Origin: Struthio camelus
Taxonomy: Eukaryota; Chordata; Aves; Struthioniformes; Struthionidae
Assembly: GCF_040807025.1 (NCBI RefSeq)
Contig: NC_090954.1
Span: 19,968,501 to 20,032,500, forward strand
Direction of reading: 5' to 3'
Length of the DNA: 64,000 nucleotides
Shown: positions 1 to 13,112 of the stretch, one piece after another
How the letters are laid out: each line of letters opens with the position of its first letter
Position numbering within the stretch: the stretch's first letter is position 1
Program-made: the position numbers and the translations under genes
Notes under the pieces: model-generated
Databases searched by the model: none
What the model was told of the DNA's origin: nothing
The model's input: only the letters and a program-made list of their open reading frames with translations

Positions 1-2525
1 GTGTACACTCTCTGCTCCCTCTTTTCATGCTTTGCTTATCATCATGATGTCTGACTTTCCAAACTTCAACAGCGCTATTTACTTTTGTATTTTGGAACAA
101 AATTTACAAACCAAACTTAGCTTTCAGTGTCGTCATATTATTTTTACCAAAATGATAGACATTAAAAAAAATCAGCCATTAAGGATTTATTGCAAGAACA
201 CTTGAGAGACTGCTGTGATTTTATGATAAGAATTAGTGGAAATGTATGCTTTAGCTAGGGATAAATACTTACTTTATAGTTAAATATCTGAAGATAATCT
301 GCTCTCAAGATTTGCTGCAGGCTCAAGTTTTGCCTTAAGCCAAGCAGCATGCATATGTGCCTGTAAAACTGCAACTCCCTTTACAGGTTTTTTTCTCAAC
401 TCTTCTCCTAGCCAAAATAGGAGAGAATGTTATCTAAGACAGCAGTATTTCTAATCAACTTGTAAGTAACTTTTCCCATATCTAAAAATCTTCTCTGCGG
501 GATCACTAAAACGGCCTCAGAATGATTCTGTGAGGTGATGTCAATACTTTACATTGCAGGTGTTAGAATGAAATTTCTGTTTTACCACAAGTAAAAGAAC
601 AATTTATTTGGGGAAAATTATCGTTACGCTTGGAAATATTTAGTGTATTGCCCAAAGGAAAAAGAAGGAATTTGAAGTGAAAAATTGATAGTTGAAATGA
701 TCTCTCCGCTGGATATCTTCATGACCAAAGTAATTACGTTTTTCAGCAGAGAAGCATGTGTTTTCATCATTTTTCATTTTGCCTTGCAAATTGAACATAC
801 AAAGGAAAAAGTTTAAAATATTTGACATTTGGAAAAAAAAAAATGCTTAGTTAAACCCAGTAATAGCTTAATTGATGCAATAAAGTGTAGACCTGTCTCC
901 CAGCCAAGAGCTAGCGTGTATAATGTGCGCTTAATCCCTGAATGGCTACACAGACCTTAAGGCAGAATTCCTCATTTTTGGTTTGTGTCAACTTGTTGGC
1001 TGCGAGTTCGTCTTTGGTTTGTGTCTTTTCATCCTGGTAGTAGTATAGCAAGTAACTGGAGAAGTTTAACTTATTTTTATGCGTGATGCAGCACACAAGC
1101 AGTATGCTCTAATAGTGCTGCAACTTATTTCGAGGAGGAGGTTGTTAAAACATAAACACAGAACTCTAATAACAGTAAATAGAAGCAAAGAGGATCTGGA
1201 ATAATAAATCTTATGCAAAAGACGCCTCTTCAGGCTACTTTCTGTGTTCGTGTTATTCTTCTACCTATTGGTATTCAGAAAATCTGCTTTGTTCCCTTTA
1301 GAAAACATCATCTGGGATGGAGTTTTTTCATGAGTTGTGTACTGCATTAGCTTTTACAGGTTAGAATGCATTATACAATATACTTTGACATGGTTAAAAT
1401 ATGTTACAGAGTATCAGATTGTGCATTATGCCTCTCTGACACTGAAAAGATGTGCGCTTTTTTTTTTTTTTTTTTTTGCCTCTGCCAACCATTATCATTT
1501 TGTGCATATGGAATACACAAACGTTTTATACAGGGCACGTTTTATGCATTTGTAAACACCCAGATTTACTCCAGAGTTTACAGCAAAGGACCCTGCAAAT
1601 AGGGATTCAGACAACAAAAAACTGGGATTGCAGCAAAGAAAAGGTACCTACTGCTCTCTCTATGCTAGGGGGGGTCATACAAGGACTCCGCATATGATCA
1701 GAAGTGCGGGACTACCAGATAAGTCAGCCAGGGGATACTCTGTTTTATATCACACAGTGGTGACTCCTTTGCCATTCATTCTAAGTAGAGATTAAGGGTA
1801 AGTTTTGCTAAAGTTACTTAGAAGTTTAAGACTTATGTTCAAAATTGACTTGTAAGTGCTTAATAATTTTCACTTAGGCCTAAACTAGGAGTTAGGCTTC
1901 TTCATCCCATGAACGCATTGGAAAGATGCAACAGGACTTTGGCAAGATCTCTGTTGTGTGCCCAGATGGGGAGTAAAATGGTTCTTTTGGGCTTTGCTAA
2001 TACGTTTGCACCAGGTGAGAGAACACAGTGCAGTCTGATTCGGGTCTGAATGTTCGTAAAAAGCATATATTACAATTTACACTCGGGGAACTGGCTTATA
2101 ATTACCACAGGTTTTATGTAGCAGAATAACCAGTGGGGTTTAGCTGATTTTAAAAGCAAGACAGATGCAGAAGCTTGCAAGGGTAAAAGTGTAGCCTAAC
2201 TGCCTGGGTGATGGAAGCATCGTAGTAGTCTTCTGCACTGTATGCAGACCCAAGATGCTCACCACTCCCTACATGAGGCAGTATGCATTGCCTGAGTGAC
2301 CGTTTCTGGTTAAAATTGTTTTGTCCTTTGTCATATGATTGTGTTTTGGCAATATATTTAGATTGCTGTAGTGTACATATAATTGGACTGAAAGCTACAA
2401 CTAGTTTATCAAATAATTGTGCTTTGTAATCAGCAAATACGTTTTTTTGTTTTATTTTAGAAATGAATCCGTTGCAGCTTTTCTGCTTCGATGACCATCT
2501 GAATATTTTTGCTGTTATTTTTTAG
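1..2525 (+). other. RANBP17: RANBP17 intron (3' part), upstream of first visible exon
   Basis: This is intronic sequence ending in the acceptor TTTTTTAG at 2525. I looked for the preceding exon, which should end in a peptide like MAELMQN, and did not find it. The stretch is AT-rich with a 20-base T run at 1458-1477. I see no gene, RNA or clear mobile element in it. Confidence 0.7.
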
Positions 2526-2608
2526 ATCGCAGCGTTTAAATTTTGATGTATCATCTCCAAATGGAATTCTTCTCTTCAGAGAAGCTAGTAAAATGATTTG
2601 TACGTATG
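2526..2608 (+). CDS. RANBP17: RANBP17 coding exon (visible exon 1): [18 protein letters not shown]...
   Basis: This 83-bp exon encodes (R)[17 protein letters not shown] followed by [10 protein letters not shown], then one base of the next codon. The acceptor is TTTTTTAG and the donor is G|GTAGGT. The first base finishes an Arg codon split 2+1, and the last G joins GT of the next exon to give Gly in YGNQ. The segment is nearly invariant between RANBP17 and exportin-7 and belongs to the C-terminal HEAT-repeat solenoid. It is too short for routine ORF finding and was recognised by peptide match. The [14 protein letters not shown] block is a family signature; Cys before TY fits RANBP17 rather than XPO7. 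Confidence 0.93.
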
Positions 2609-5459
2609 GTAGGTATTCACTAACGTCTTTTCTGCAGTGTAATTCTTTGCCTGCCTTGTGATATAAAAATCCTGTTACTTATAAGTTATATTTCTGAGCA
2701 CTGCTGGATTTGTGGAGTGTGTAGCAGGACTGTGACGTGTTACAGCGAGTATCATCCCTTTGTAAAGTATACAGCTTTTTTGGTCCAGACCTTTGGAGCT
2801 CGTTTACGTTCACAGTTCAGCTTTCATTCATGCATCGCTGTCGCTTGTATCATTTTTCTAACTTGTGCGCTTGTCTTCTAGCAACTGCAAATGTATGTCA
2901 GCAAAGAAACAAATACTCACGGGGTGTTTGATCTAGGCTCCTGATTGATAGGTGTGGGTTGATTTTATGTATTCAGATTATATTCCAGCAGTTCCAAAAC
3001 ATAATAGGACCATAACAGCTTTACCCTAGAGCGCTGTTAAAAGTGTTTATAATAAGTTGCTCCATTTTACTACTCCCACTCATGCGTACAGCTGCAACAG
3101 GTCTTGTTTATATTAGACTTCAAGTAATTTTATAGCTTGCAGTTTTGCATCCTAACTATTTTGAAAGGAACATTACCAAGTTTTTGTAGAGCAACCTCAT
3201 TTGTAGTTTGCATAAACAGGAAGAATCATAAATCATAAATGAATTATAAGCATCCTGTTACTTTTGAAGAAAGAAAACTGGTGCATGAAATTTGTTATTA
3301 CTGCATTCAAGTTGCATTTGGGAGCTGGAAATTGTATGTGTGACATGGCTACCTATATGAAAAACTTCAAATGTAATTTTGCATTTGATCTGTAGGGCAG
3401 ACAAACAGTATATGCAGAATGCATAAAGTATTTCCTTATGGAGCAAGAAATTATACCCAAATAACTCTCACTTCTTACAAAATCGTTTCTTTTTCAAGTA
3501 CCCCAAGGAGTATCGTGCCACATTTTTTTGCCAAATTTGTTAGAGTGATTAAACAAAATAAAAATCAGCTTTTCCGTGTAAGGAACTTTCCACGTAAGGT
3601 GAACTTCTAGATTTTAATATTAGTTGCTATCGGCTTTGTATTTAATTTGCACTTTATTGTTCTAAGTTTTCTTTTGATGATTAAAAAAAAAGAGAAATAT
3701 AATTATGTTGTTGCTTAGAGTCCCCTTGCTTTATGGTTCTTAGTCCCACAGTAGTTATTTTTTCTTTTTCTTTTTTATTTCAATCCCCTTGCCATCCTTT
3801 CTGCCCTTATGAAAATGGTACCTTATCGTTGGGTCATCCATTCTTCTCGGTTGTCAGCATCTGGTTTCTAGACTTTGCTGAGTCAGCCGCAATAGTTGGC
3901 TTGAGCATGTTTCCTTCGTAACTCATGTCTACAAACCACTTTCTTAAAGAAACCTTCTGCTCTTAAGTGCAACTTTTATGGTGTGTAGGTGAGGTTCAGA
4001 AAATTCTCAGCCCTGAAGTACTGGCAGCTCATGCACATCAAGACCTGACATATTCAGGCTCATGCTAGAATTTAATTATGCGATCTACAAGGAAACCTTA
4101 AGACAGTGCAGATTTAAGATTTAAAACTAAGCGACAGTGTTTTAGAGCGTGTTGAAGCCTATATCCAAACACCTGTGATCCTCTTTGTTAAATGATGCTT
4201 TTCATGAAAGACGCTTAGGGATCTGTGGCATCTACTTGGAGATGTGGGTCGTAGAAAGAAGTGAAAGGACCACCAAAAGTGGAAGAAAGATTTGGAGGTA
4301 GAGGAGCCACTCCACTGAGCTCCACTCAGTGTTTGTGTATTTTCCATAGACGTATTTTTGGGAGAGATTTCTTTATTAAGAGTCATAAGTGATTCCTGTT
4401 TGCAGGGAAAGGCTGTTGGTGTTTTGGGGTTTTTTGCAGTTTACTTTTACAATGCATTCCTATTACTATCAGTTTCTGAAAGGGCTCTAGATCATAGAAG
4501 TGATCTTTGCACTACTTAGGTGCCACACGTGGAGAAATTTTTCGAGTTTTCTCTTTTGTGAGAGGTTTTACTGCCCATCGCAAGTTTTTCAAGATACTAC
4601 AATTAATCAGCTTTGAGTAGCAGCTATTAAAAGTTTTTAGCCTTTATTGCCACTTTTATTACCACTTTTTGAGATTTCCATTCCAGAGTATAGAATAGAT
4701 GTAACTCTTTTGGAAATGTTTTGTAAGGATTCGTTACTTTAGTTCTGTATGATCTTTTGTATATGCAGTTCCCTATAAAAATACTGATACTAAATGAATC
4801 TGTGCTATTTTCAAATGCTTTTCTGAAAATCTTAGTACCTAAATTGTGTTTTGAAGGTGTGAGGAAAACTTTAATCCATAGTGCTCTATGACCCTCTTAA
4901 AGTATTTTTGTCTTTTAAGCCTATGTAATATTGGCAGAGGTCTGGGGAAGGGTAAACAAGTAAACCAAATGGCGATCATAAAAGTCACTACTATGTTCTT
5001 AAGCAATATTTCCAGCCCCACAGTGTGAAAAATTGTGTGATTCAGTTAAAAGAACGAATACACGTCTGCGTTCCAGCCCTTCCGGGTTCGGTTTTCAAGT
5101 TTTGTGCTGTACCGTAAGAGCTAGGAACTTAAATTTTTTTTCAAGCAAAAGTTGAGGGTTCTCACATTAAATATGATTTTATGGCTGAAGCATTAGAGCA
5201 AAAATATGAACTGAAGATAGGTAGTAAATGTCAAGAGATGGCAACACAGCATACGCTCATTTGTTTTACTGAGTCAGCCAAGGCGTTTGTGTATGCCTGC
5301 TGCTCCTAGTGAGCTCCTTGAAGAAGCTCAGAAAAGCTTTTGAAGCTCTAAGCAGATTCGATCGGTGTCTAAACTATAAAGATTACCTTTGCAAACTAGC
5401 AAAACCTCGAAGTGACGACATGAGACAGAAGGGAGAAATAGAAGTGAACATCTCTTCCT

Positions 5460-5780
5460 TTCCTCGCGCTGTCCTGGCCGGGAAAGTCCTTCCTTTCAGT
5501 CGAGGTTTCACTTAATCCGCTGTCTTAATGGGTTACCGTAAGCTGTGCGCAACCCCTCTGGTCCCAGAGAAGTCTTTGTCCCCGTCCCGCGGGCGGCCTG
5601 GCTCTGTTTGCCCTTCTTGGCAGTCCCGGTGGGAAGACCAGGCTTGGAGCTCTGCCTGCTGCTCCGGCGCCTCTCCTGCGGGCCGGGCCTGGGCCTGCCG
5701 CCCGGAGCTCGGGGCTCTCCCCGCGAAAGACGGGTTCCCCCACCCAGCGGGTGCGCCGGCCTTCTCCTCGTAGAAGAACG
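5460..5780. other. Small GC-rich, CpG-containing patch within RANBP17 intron
   Basis: About 320 bp of GC-rich sequence with many CpGs sits abruptly in an AT-rich intron. Overlapping ORFs on both strands reflect lack of stop codons in GC-rich DNA; none resembles a known protein. It could be a small orphan CpG island, a GC-biased relic, or an old retrocopy fragment. Confidence 0.4.
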
Positions 5781-7135
5781 TAATCCGCAAACAGAGCAAA
5801 CGATTAACAGACGTGTGGCTTAATCGTACTGTGGTTTCCGTTGGTAAGTGAAGGTTACGTTTATGTTAGTACAGGATTTTTCCCTGCTTCTCTCGCATGT
5901 GTAATAGTGATGCACAGATCGTGTAAAGAAAAATACTTCATAATTGCTGTCGGAAATTTCACTGGCATGAATATGTGTGCATGTGAGTATGGATGCTGAA
6001 TTCTCTTCTTTACTGCAGACTAAATATATACATTTTTTATTCCTCTAGGCTGGTAGGCAGTGATTTCTTATGCTCTGCGAAACAGGAAAAAAAATCCCAA
6101 ATGCCTATTTTTAAGATGTGTTAAGCAGCTTCGGGTTGACAGTGAATAAAATTTAAAATGTATATTGTTTTCTGAAAATTAGCACCTCAATGAGTGCTTA
6201 ATTCTGCTCAACAGATCCTGCCTTGTGTTCAGGGGAGTACCGGCACGTCCTGGCCCTGTCCTGATTTATTACTGGTGTTTATACAGCGCTGCAGACAAAT
6301 TCTGGCTAAGGGGACTTTGTGTATGCTGCGTGTTCCAGAGTTGCACACCCTGGCACAGGATGCACAAAGCGCTTAGGTAGTCACTTACCCTCGTTGGGGC
6401 TGTGCAGCTGCTTGGCAAAAGGTGTTGTGGCTTGTCCGCTAGGGCTAGAGCCAGCCTGATGGAGTGATTTAAAATAAGCAACTGAGAGGAGAAAATTGAA
6501 AGGGTTTGGAATTGTAGAGCCCACCGTTCCTCATCGCCAGGATATTTCACTTGTAATTCGGTATGTACAACTCTCCTTGCTATGTGTCTTTGGACGCCCA
6601 GTTGTACAGGAATGATGTTTCGGTGCATCCTGGGACCATCTATTTCTTGTTCTGTGGTTTCTTTACATTTTAGTAAACCTCTTCCCTTTCATTATAGGAG
6701 ACTGACATAAAAATAATATTTTCAATATGCTGTTTTTATTTATCTACATTCTGTCATGATATACTTTGATGTAAGTTTTTAATTTTGCTTCAGCTTTCAG
6801 CTGTTCGAGCAGTTACTGCTCAAGGTCAGCTGTGAGGTTAGCCACAGTAGCACAAAACAATTTCCTGTTCTCACAGCCCAGGTAGCATTTGGATGTGGAT
6901 TAAATTTTACCACATTTTCCAGTAGCCAGACACAATTATTTCTAATGAGCTTTAAATTGCTTCTAGAACATGTATTTCAAAACTTAGTGTGGTAATCCAT
7001 TCAGTGCTAGCAACTTAATAAGATAACAGTTCTTTTTCAAATTTTTGGTTAAATTGATTCTTGCTGTATAATGGGTATTTTTAATCAGCAGCTTAGCTTG
7101 AAAGTGGAGTGCTCACTTTTCTCAGTTACTGCTAG

Positions 7136-7160
7136 TCTCCTCTCCTCTCCTCTCCTCTCT
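7136..7160. repeat. (TCTCC)n pentanucleotide microsatellite
   Basis: About five copies of TCTCC (polypyrimidine on + strand) in an intron. Simple slippage repeat. Confidence 0.85.
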
Positions 7161-10100
7161 TTCACGATTGTTGTTCCACAATATATTGCTCTTCATTACG
7201 GACTCAAATTTCATAACCTGGATTTTTGGCAAATTTATCTTGGCTCTGTGCATGCTCGTTGTGCTGATTTGAGAGATTTTACGCACGCTTTGTTGTTGTG
7301 GAAGCTTTAAAAAAGTACTTGTGAAGCCAGCTCCCATCTTTGTGATTCATGTTTTACTTTTGTTTTTTTTTACCTATGGCCACTTCCTTATACTGCCCTA
7401 ACGTTTTAAGTGCCTGGAAAGCATATATTCAAAACAGTCTTTATGGGGCAGCAGTGAATAATAAAAAATATGAAAGAGGAAAAGGCACAACATAAATTTT
7501 TCTCGATAAATATGGTAAATTTTCACAAGCTTTGTTTAAGCTCACCAAAGTCCTCTTTTACCTTCCACCCAATTCACACATACCAAAACACGCTTTAGTC
7601 GTATTATTAGAAATACTGCTTCTTGGACTGAGATGTAGAACAAGCCCTGCTGAAATGAAGCTCAGCCGTAAGGTAGCGATATTTGTCTGATAGCTGCTAC
7701 TGTAGGAGCAGTTAGGAGGGAAGGGGAAGGGCAGGTGCCCGCCCGGACATGCACCCACGTGCAAGAGGGAGGCGGGAATATGCTGTGCAGAGAGCTGTAA
7801 GAATCTGGTGTAAGGTGGATTATTTTGTTTTATTTTTAAAACTCAGTAGTGAGCCCAAAACTTCCCTGATTAGTCTCTACAGAGTTTTCATTTTGACAAG
7901 AGCTATGAATTTCACACACAATTTTTAAATTCTGCAGGCAAAAGATCATTATTACATTAATTTAATTTCTTTGAATTGTTTCTTTTAACAATAGAAGTGA
8001 ATAAGAATGTATTTTGGTCCTCAGCTCCAAGGATTATAAATGTAAACCGACCCTCCGTGGCTGAAGAGCTGTTCTTGACCTGATTCCAAGTAGCTCAGTA
8101 AATTGGTTTATGTTTAGTAGTATCCATGGTGTGTAAAAATATTCCCCCGAAGCTCCTGCTAACTGTTGCAACTAGATCATTTTTTTTATCTAGTCAGGCA
8201 TAGCACCATACTTCATATTTTTTTCCATAACTAATGCTAAAGCACTGGTCTTTGTTCTAGCGCTCTATCCACTGAATCATCGGTTGATGGCTTGGGGCAT
8301 TGGTAATGGGGACCACAAGGTCTTTCTCCTCTGTTGCTAATTTGTAATCATCTGTTCCTACTTCTAGGCCCTTTTAAAATGAGTCCATGAACACAGAACA
8401 GTTCTCTGTGGACATTAGCTGCTTGCAAAAAGCAGCTTTTTACCTTGCACTGCTCCCAAATTCTTCTCCGGATTTTCATTAAAGGGCTGGGCCCTGATCT
8501 CCTCTTGTCGGTCCTGTCCAGGGTGAGGCAGTGTGAGAGAGCGGGGTTTGTACCTTCCACTCTTGAATGTGTGTTATGTTGATAAATGGATTTAAAGTTT
8601 TAATTATAGGGTAGAGAGGGTTTGGGTTTTTTTTTTTTTTCTCCTGGAAGTAATAAAAATGATGGAAGATCTGCCGTAACGTGCCACCTGCTAGAGTGTG
8701 TTCCCAGGCTAAAGTGTTCCTAGGTTCTTTCCACCTCTTTCCTCAACGTTCCGGTTTTTCCATTGACTTCCAAATAATTTCCATATTAAGTAGCTAATTG
8801 CCGTGTTGACAACTCCTGAGCTCTTTCCATCTGTTGTTGCATATTTCAGCAAGTGCTTCAAGGAGGTAAGACCCCGTGGTGCCATGCTGGGAGCGATAAA
8901 CTCAAAGTCGCTCCTTTCCGTGGGTCTAGAACTTTGCCTTTCCTTATTTCTGAAGCCAGATACGTATTTGTATTATAAAAGTAGAGCTTTTCAACAGAGG
9001 ATTTAATAGTGGAGAAAACCTAATAAGGTTAGCTTATGAAACACTGATCTTTTTGTCTTCTGTTGTAAGAATTGTACACCCCTGTTTATACAGTGGCTTT
9101 CAAAAAAAGAAGTGTGCACCTTCCCACTTTATCTCACAGGCAGAACTGAATTTTCTTTTTCTAGAATTTGAAATTCACTGATTTTCTCATTTACTAGAGT
9201 AAGTCTTGCCAAAAAGACTAAGGCTAATTCAGATCACATGGCTGGGATGTCGTAAGTGGAGTGCTGTCGGAGGCTAAAAGGGTTTTATCTTTTTTATTTT
9301 AATTTTTTTCAAATATAATCTCTAGAAAATATAAAGTATTACAGTAAGCGCAGTCCAGGTATACTAGAAGATGCTTCTCTTTCTCCGATGTGTTCTGCTT
9401 TTTAAAGAGGGTCTTTTGGGTAGAGGTCATTTTTAGGGTAACAGGTTTAACACCATTTGGAGTGAATTTCTGTCCAGTAGCAGTCACTGCAACGGTATCC
9501 TCTTCCCCAGTCGCACTGTATTCGTGACGCTCACTGTTCGGTGAGGTACATAGAGGTACTTACGTGACCATTTACAGTATCATCAACATTCTTTATTTTC
9601 ATTCATAAACTTTAAAACGTTTCGTATCAAGAGAGCTCAAGTTTGATCGTAAATGACCATCTTTCCTAGCTAAATATTTGATTCTTCTCCTGTCTTCCAT
9701 AATTCTAGTGATGCCATTCCCACTTCTTGCAGGCCTCAGTTACTACTTCTAAGTGATTCCCTGATTGGATGCCCGGTCTTTTTATTATACTCGTGTACTC
9801 TTCCTTTACAGTCTGCCAGATATGTTGCCTTGTATTAGGTAACGGCGATGAAGAACGTCGATATTTTAAACCGTAACTATCTTTATGATGTTGCATTAAA
9901 CTATACCAAATGAGTGATGTTTTGATGTGTTGCGTGTTTAGAAGGAAGGTGTTCCGTCTCGTTTTTCAAAGCGTAAAATGTAAATTCTTCCATGTTGGTA
10001 ACCAGTAACTTTAAGGAAAAGAATGAAAGTAAGGCAGGCATATGATCTGCCGGTGGGAATTTGCATGGGTGGAAAGGAGAGCTATGAGAAGACACAGTTT

Positions 10101-11484
10101 AGTATCAGACCATAATTTGTATTAGACAACATTATGTCCTTGTGCTTTTATTAGTTTAAACATTAGTTCTGAGTGGACACTAATAATAATTGCCAAGTTT
10201 GCCACACTACTATTTAATAGCCAACCATGTGGAGGAAAAAAAGTGATTCACTCTTTCAACTGTTATTCTGTGTCCTATGTGAGGCTCGGATTCGGTTCCC
10301 TAATTCTCTGCCGTGATTTCTAGGCGACCTTGGGCAAGATTTTTAGGGGCATATTTGAATAGCCTTTTGTAGAAGCAAAATTTGTCATAACTACCACTCG
10401 CAGCTGGCAGTGTTTGGAGTTTTAAGCAGTGAATGGTCCAATTCACTTGTGGATCCTTGATCCAAGATATCATAATAGTCATGACCACTAAGTTAGATAC
10501 GGAAAGCAGGTGAGTTGAGCGTATGATCTGTAGACTGTTGTGCTTTTATTTATAAGAATACTTTTAAAAAGGCAAGGTTATGTGTTATTTTTGCCCAGTT
10601 ATAGTTAACAAGCAAGGGCTACTGTTGAGTAATAACAGAGTGAAGAGCAGGCACTTGGCCAGGCTTGCGAAGGGCAGTGTCAGTTGAGGTTGACCTAATG
10701 AGGCTGCCTCCTGGTAGAACTTAAGTGCTTGAAGTGCTTGATCTTTGCTGTGTTCGTTTCCGCTATTCCAGCTCACTTTCATCGATTGCTTCAGGTTCTA
10801 AAAACACATTTTAGTCATGAAGGCAAACTAACTCTGGGGTGTTGTGAAGATGAGCATTAAATTATTACAAGATACTTAGAAAACTTGGTAATGAGGCCTT
10901 ATGAATAGTTAGATTGGTATGGAGGATTGCGGAGGGACTTACTGTGCTGCTGCTCAGTGGAGCCAAAAGTCACTGTTGCCTGTTCATAGCAACAGAAAAT
11001 ATTTACAGTTAGCTGCTATTTTTACATTATAAACATGGAGTTTAATTAAAGTCATTCCCATCTGTGACTGGTAAAATAGAGACTTTTGTAATGGTCATAT
11101 TTGTTTTCTGAGGGATGTATTAAGTGTGTGTACACATCAGCAACCATCCCAAGAGACCTTCATGGTAATGGATCAAAACCAGGCTATGCTACAGCATGTG
11201 AAACTGTAAGACCGTGTGTTGCAACTCTGTTCAGATTCAGGAATTCATGTTAACAGACCCAGTCATGGGTGTGACTCAAGGACGGGAATTGCATAGCTTA
11301 TATTTTTATTTTTGCATTCTAATTCTTTGGTTGTTTTTAAGCTCTAGTCATGCCTGCTTAACCGATCTTTTACATCAATAGCAGAAACAAATTTTCTTGC
11401 AAATATTAATGAAAATAAAGACCAATAAAAATTAATTTAGATAGTGCCTTCAAAATATTTTAGATGTTCACCTGCTTATAAAAG

Positions 11485-11513
11485 TTTCTTTCTTTCTTTC
11501 TTTCTTTCTTTTT
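11485..11513. repeat. (TTTC)6 plus T5 microsatellite serving as splice polypyrimidine tract
   Basis: Six perfect TTTC units (11485-11508) followed by five T bases lie just upstream of the acceptor AG at 11522-11523 of a RANBP17 exon. The repeat is therefore the polypyrimidine tract recognised by U2AF, so length variation could alter inclusion of that exon. Confidence 0.85.
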
Positions 11514-11523
11514 ATGAAAACAG

Positions 11524-11738
11524 GTAATCAGATCCTCTCTCTTGGGACTTTGTCAAAAGATCAGGTTTATCCGTTGAAACTCAAGGGTATTTCCATCTGT
11601 TACTCTGCACTCAAATCTGCCTTATGTGGAAATTATGTCAGCTTTGGCGTCTTCAAGTTGTACGGGGACAACCACTTTGACAATGTACTTCAGGCCTTTG
11701 TCAAAATGCTGCTTTCAGTATCCCACAGTGACTTGCTA
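11524..11738 (+). CDS. RANBP17: RANBP17 coding exon (visible exon 2): [20 protein letters not shown]...
   Basis: This 215-bp exon opens with GT, completing Gly (G|GT), then [40 protein letters not shown] and ending SHSDLL. The acceptor is AAAACAG and the donor is CTA|GTAAGC in phase 0. The reading frame continues past the donor for 14 codons before a stop, so a plain ORF overstates the exon. The peptide is the conserved karyopherin segment with [21 protein letters not shown]. Residues [13 protein letters not shown] distinguish it from XPO7 (CFSMLKAALSGSY), supporting RANBP17. It belongs to the HEAT solenoid; no catalytic residues are expected. Confidence 0.96.
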
Positions 11739-12973
11739 GTAAGCAATTACTCATCTTGGGAGTCTTTACGTGAAATATGAAATAGCACCACCACAGGCTT
11801 TGCATTGTTATAATGAGACAGAGGGATCTAGAACAGCTCAAACGCAGTTTTCAGTCCAATTACTTGAATTTATTTATATAGCGACATCTAAAATGCAGGT
11901 ATGATAGGACTGCGTGTGAGACGGTAGCATATCCAGAATTTTTAATAAGTTTGTCCTGAAAAGAGAACAGCAAAATTCTGTCCCTTTTTATATTTGTATA
12001 CCTATTGAAATTGCCTGGGCGCGCTGTATACCATCCCCAGAGATTCAGCCGCTCTACACTTAGTTTCGATCTGTAAATTGTAACTGTGTATTTTCCACAA
12101 GATTTTTAACTTTCTACAAGATTTTCTGCAAGATTAAAAACTACAGCACGCTATTTTGCCGTCTTCACCATATACGCCATGTTCCCACTCCCCTGCGGGA
12201 AGACAGCAAGTCTTGTGCAGTATCAGCCTTAATTTGAACTGTGACGCTTTCTTGATGACGTTTTTGTTCAGAACTGCCAATTTCTCGCGGTAAGGGGCAA
12301 ACTAGATAGAGATGGTTAGTACCCACATTTGTGCCTGCCGCAAAAAAGACAGTCCTTAGAAGTGGAAAAGTTGCTCTCAGACAAAACTAGTTTATTGGCT
12401 ATATAGTAAAATGTACACGTTTGGCACTTTCCAAGCAATTCCAAAAATAAATACCTTAAATAAGGGTCGTTAAGAGCAAGATGCTGATTGCGCCAGTGGG
12501 TTCGGGCAGGTGCCTTTGCCTGCGTAGAGCCTGTTGGAAGTCAGTGAGCTGAAGTACAAAAGTGTATCTCGGAGGTGCTTTTGGGAAATCTGTGATAAAT
12601 CTCAAAAAGGATTCCTGCTAAGGATCCTACCGGCTGCAGTCCCGTCAAACTGACGCCCTGAACAAAACGGTATGCTGCTTTTACTAGGCTGATAGCTGTG
12701 TAGCGTGTGAAAGCATGATAGCATTATGGTATTACAAAGAGTTTATTTTAGACAAAGAGTGAGTTTATATTCTGTGGTGAATTTGAAAAGCAGGAATACA
12801 CCATAAAACAGCAAATATGTTATCTATAAAAAGGGCCTGATTTAGTGGCTGAATTAACATTTATCACATAAAAATATGTAAAATAATTGTTCGATCAGCT
12901 GTTAATGTTGTTGCTAATGTATCAATCCACGTTACTATCCATATTTACTCTGCATGTGTACTTTCTTTTTCAG
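11739..12973 (+). other. RANBP17: RANBP17 intron, 1.2 kb
   Basis: This intron runs from GTAAGC to TTTTTCAG. It is unique AT-rich sequence with no repeat, gene or RNA that I can identify. Confidence 0.85.
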
Positions 12974-13112
12974 CAATATCGAAAACTAAGCCAGGCCTAC
13001 TACCCGCTTTTGGAATGTCTGACCCAAGATCATATGAGTTTCATTACCGGTTTAGAACCCCATGTCCTAATCTATATTCTTACCTCAATATCTGAAGGAC
13101 TTACTGCACTAG
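12974..13112 (+). CDS. RANBP17: RANBP17 coding exon (visible exon 3): [20 protein letters not shown]...
   Basis: This 139-bp exon encodes [40 protein letters not shown] and EGLTAL, then one G of a split Asp codon. The acceptor is CTTTTTCAG and the donor CTAG|GTAAGA, exit phase 1. The family motif LTQDHMxFIxxLEPHVxxYIL is intact. QYRKLSQ is RANBP17-like (XPO7 has DYPKLSQ). The in-frame ORF runs beyond the donor for about 200 bases as unrelated sequence, which marks the splice point as real. Confidence 0.96.

Larger units (their letters stand above)
2609..11523 (+). other. RANBP17: RANBP17 intron, 8.9 kb
   Basis: This intron begins GTAGGT and ends in AAAACAG. It is mostly AT-rich unique sequence. 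It includes a small GC-rich patch (5460-5780), a TCTCC pentamer run (7136-7160), T runs near 8629-8640, and a TTTC microsatellite (11485-11508) forming the polypyrimidine tract of the next exon. No coding exon was found between 2609 and 11523; short ORFs here match nothing I recognise. Confidence 0.85.

Noticed and set aside
1..2520. Preceding RANBP17 exon
   Set aside because: Searched for the expected peptide ending MAELMQN next to a donor; not found, so it lies upstream of the window.
6269..6628. 119-codon minus-strand ORF in intron
   Set aside because: No known homologue recognised; within the length expected by chance in this many bases.
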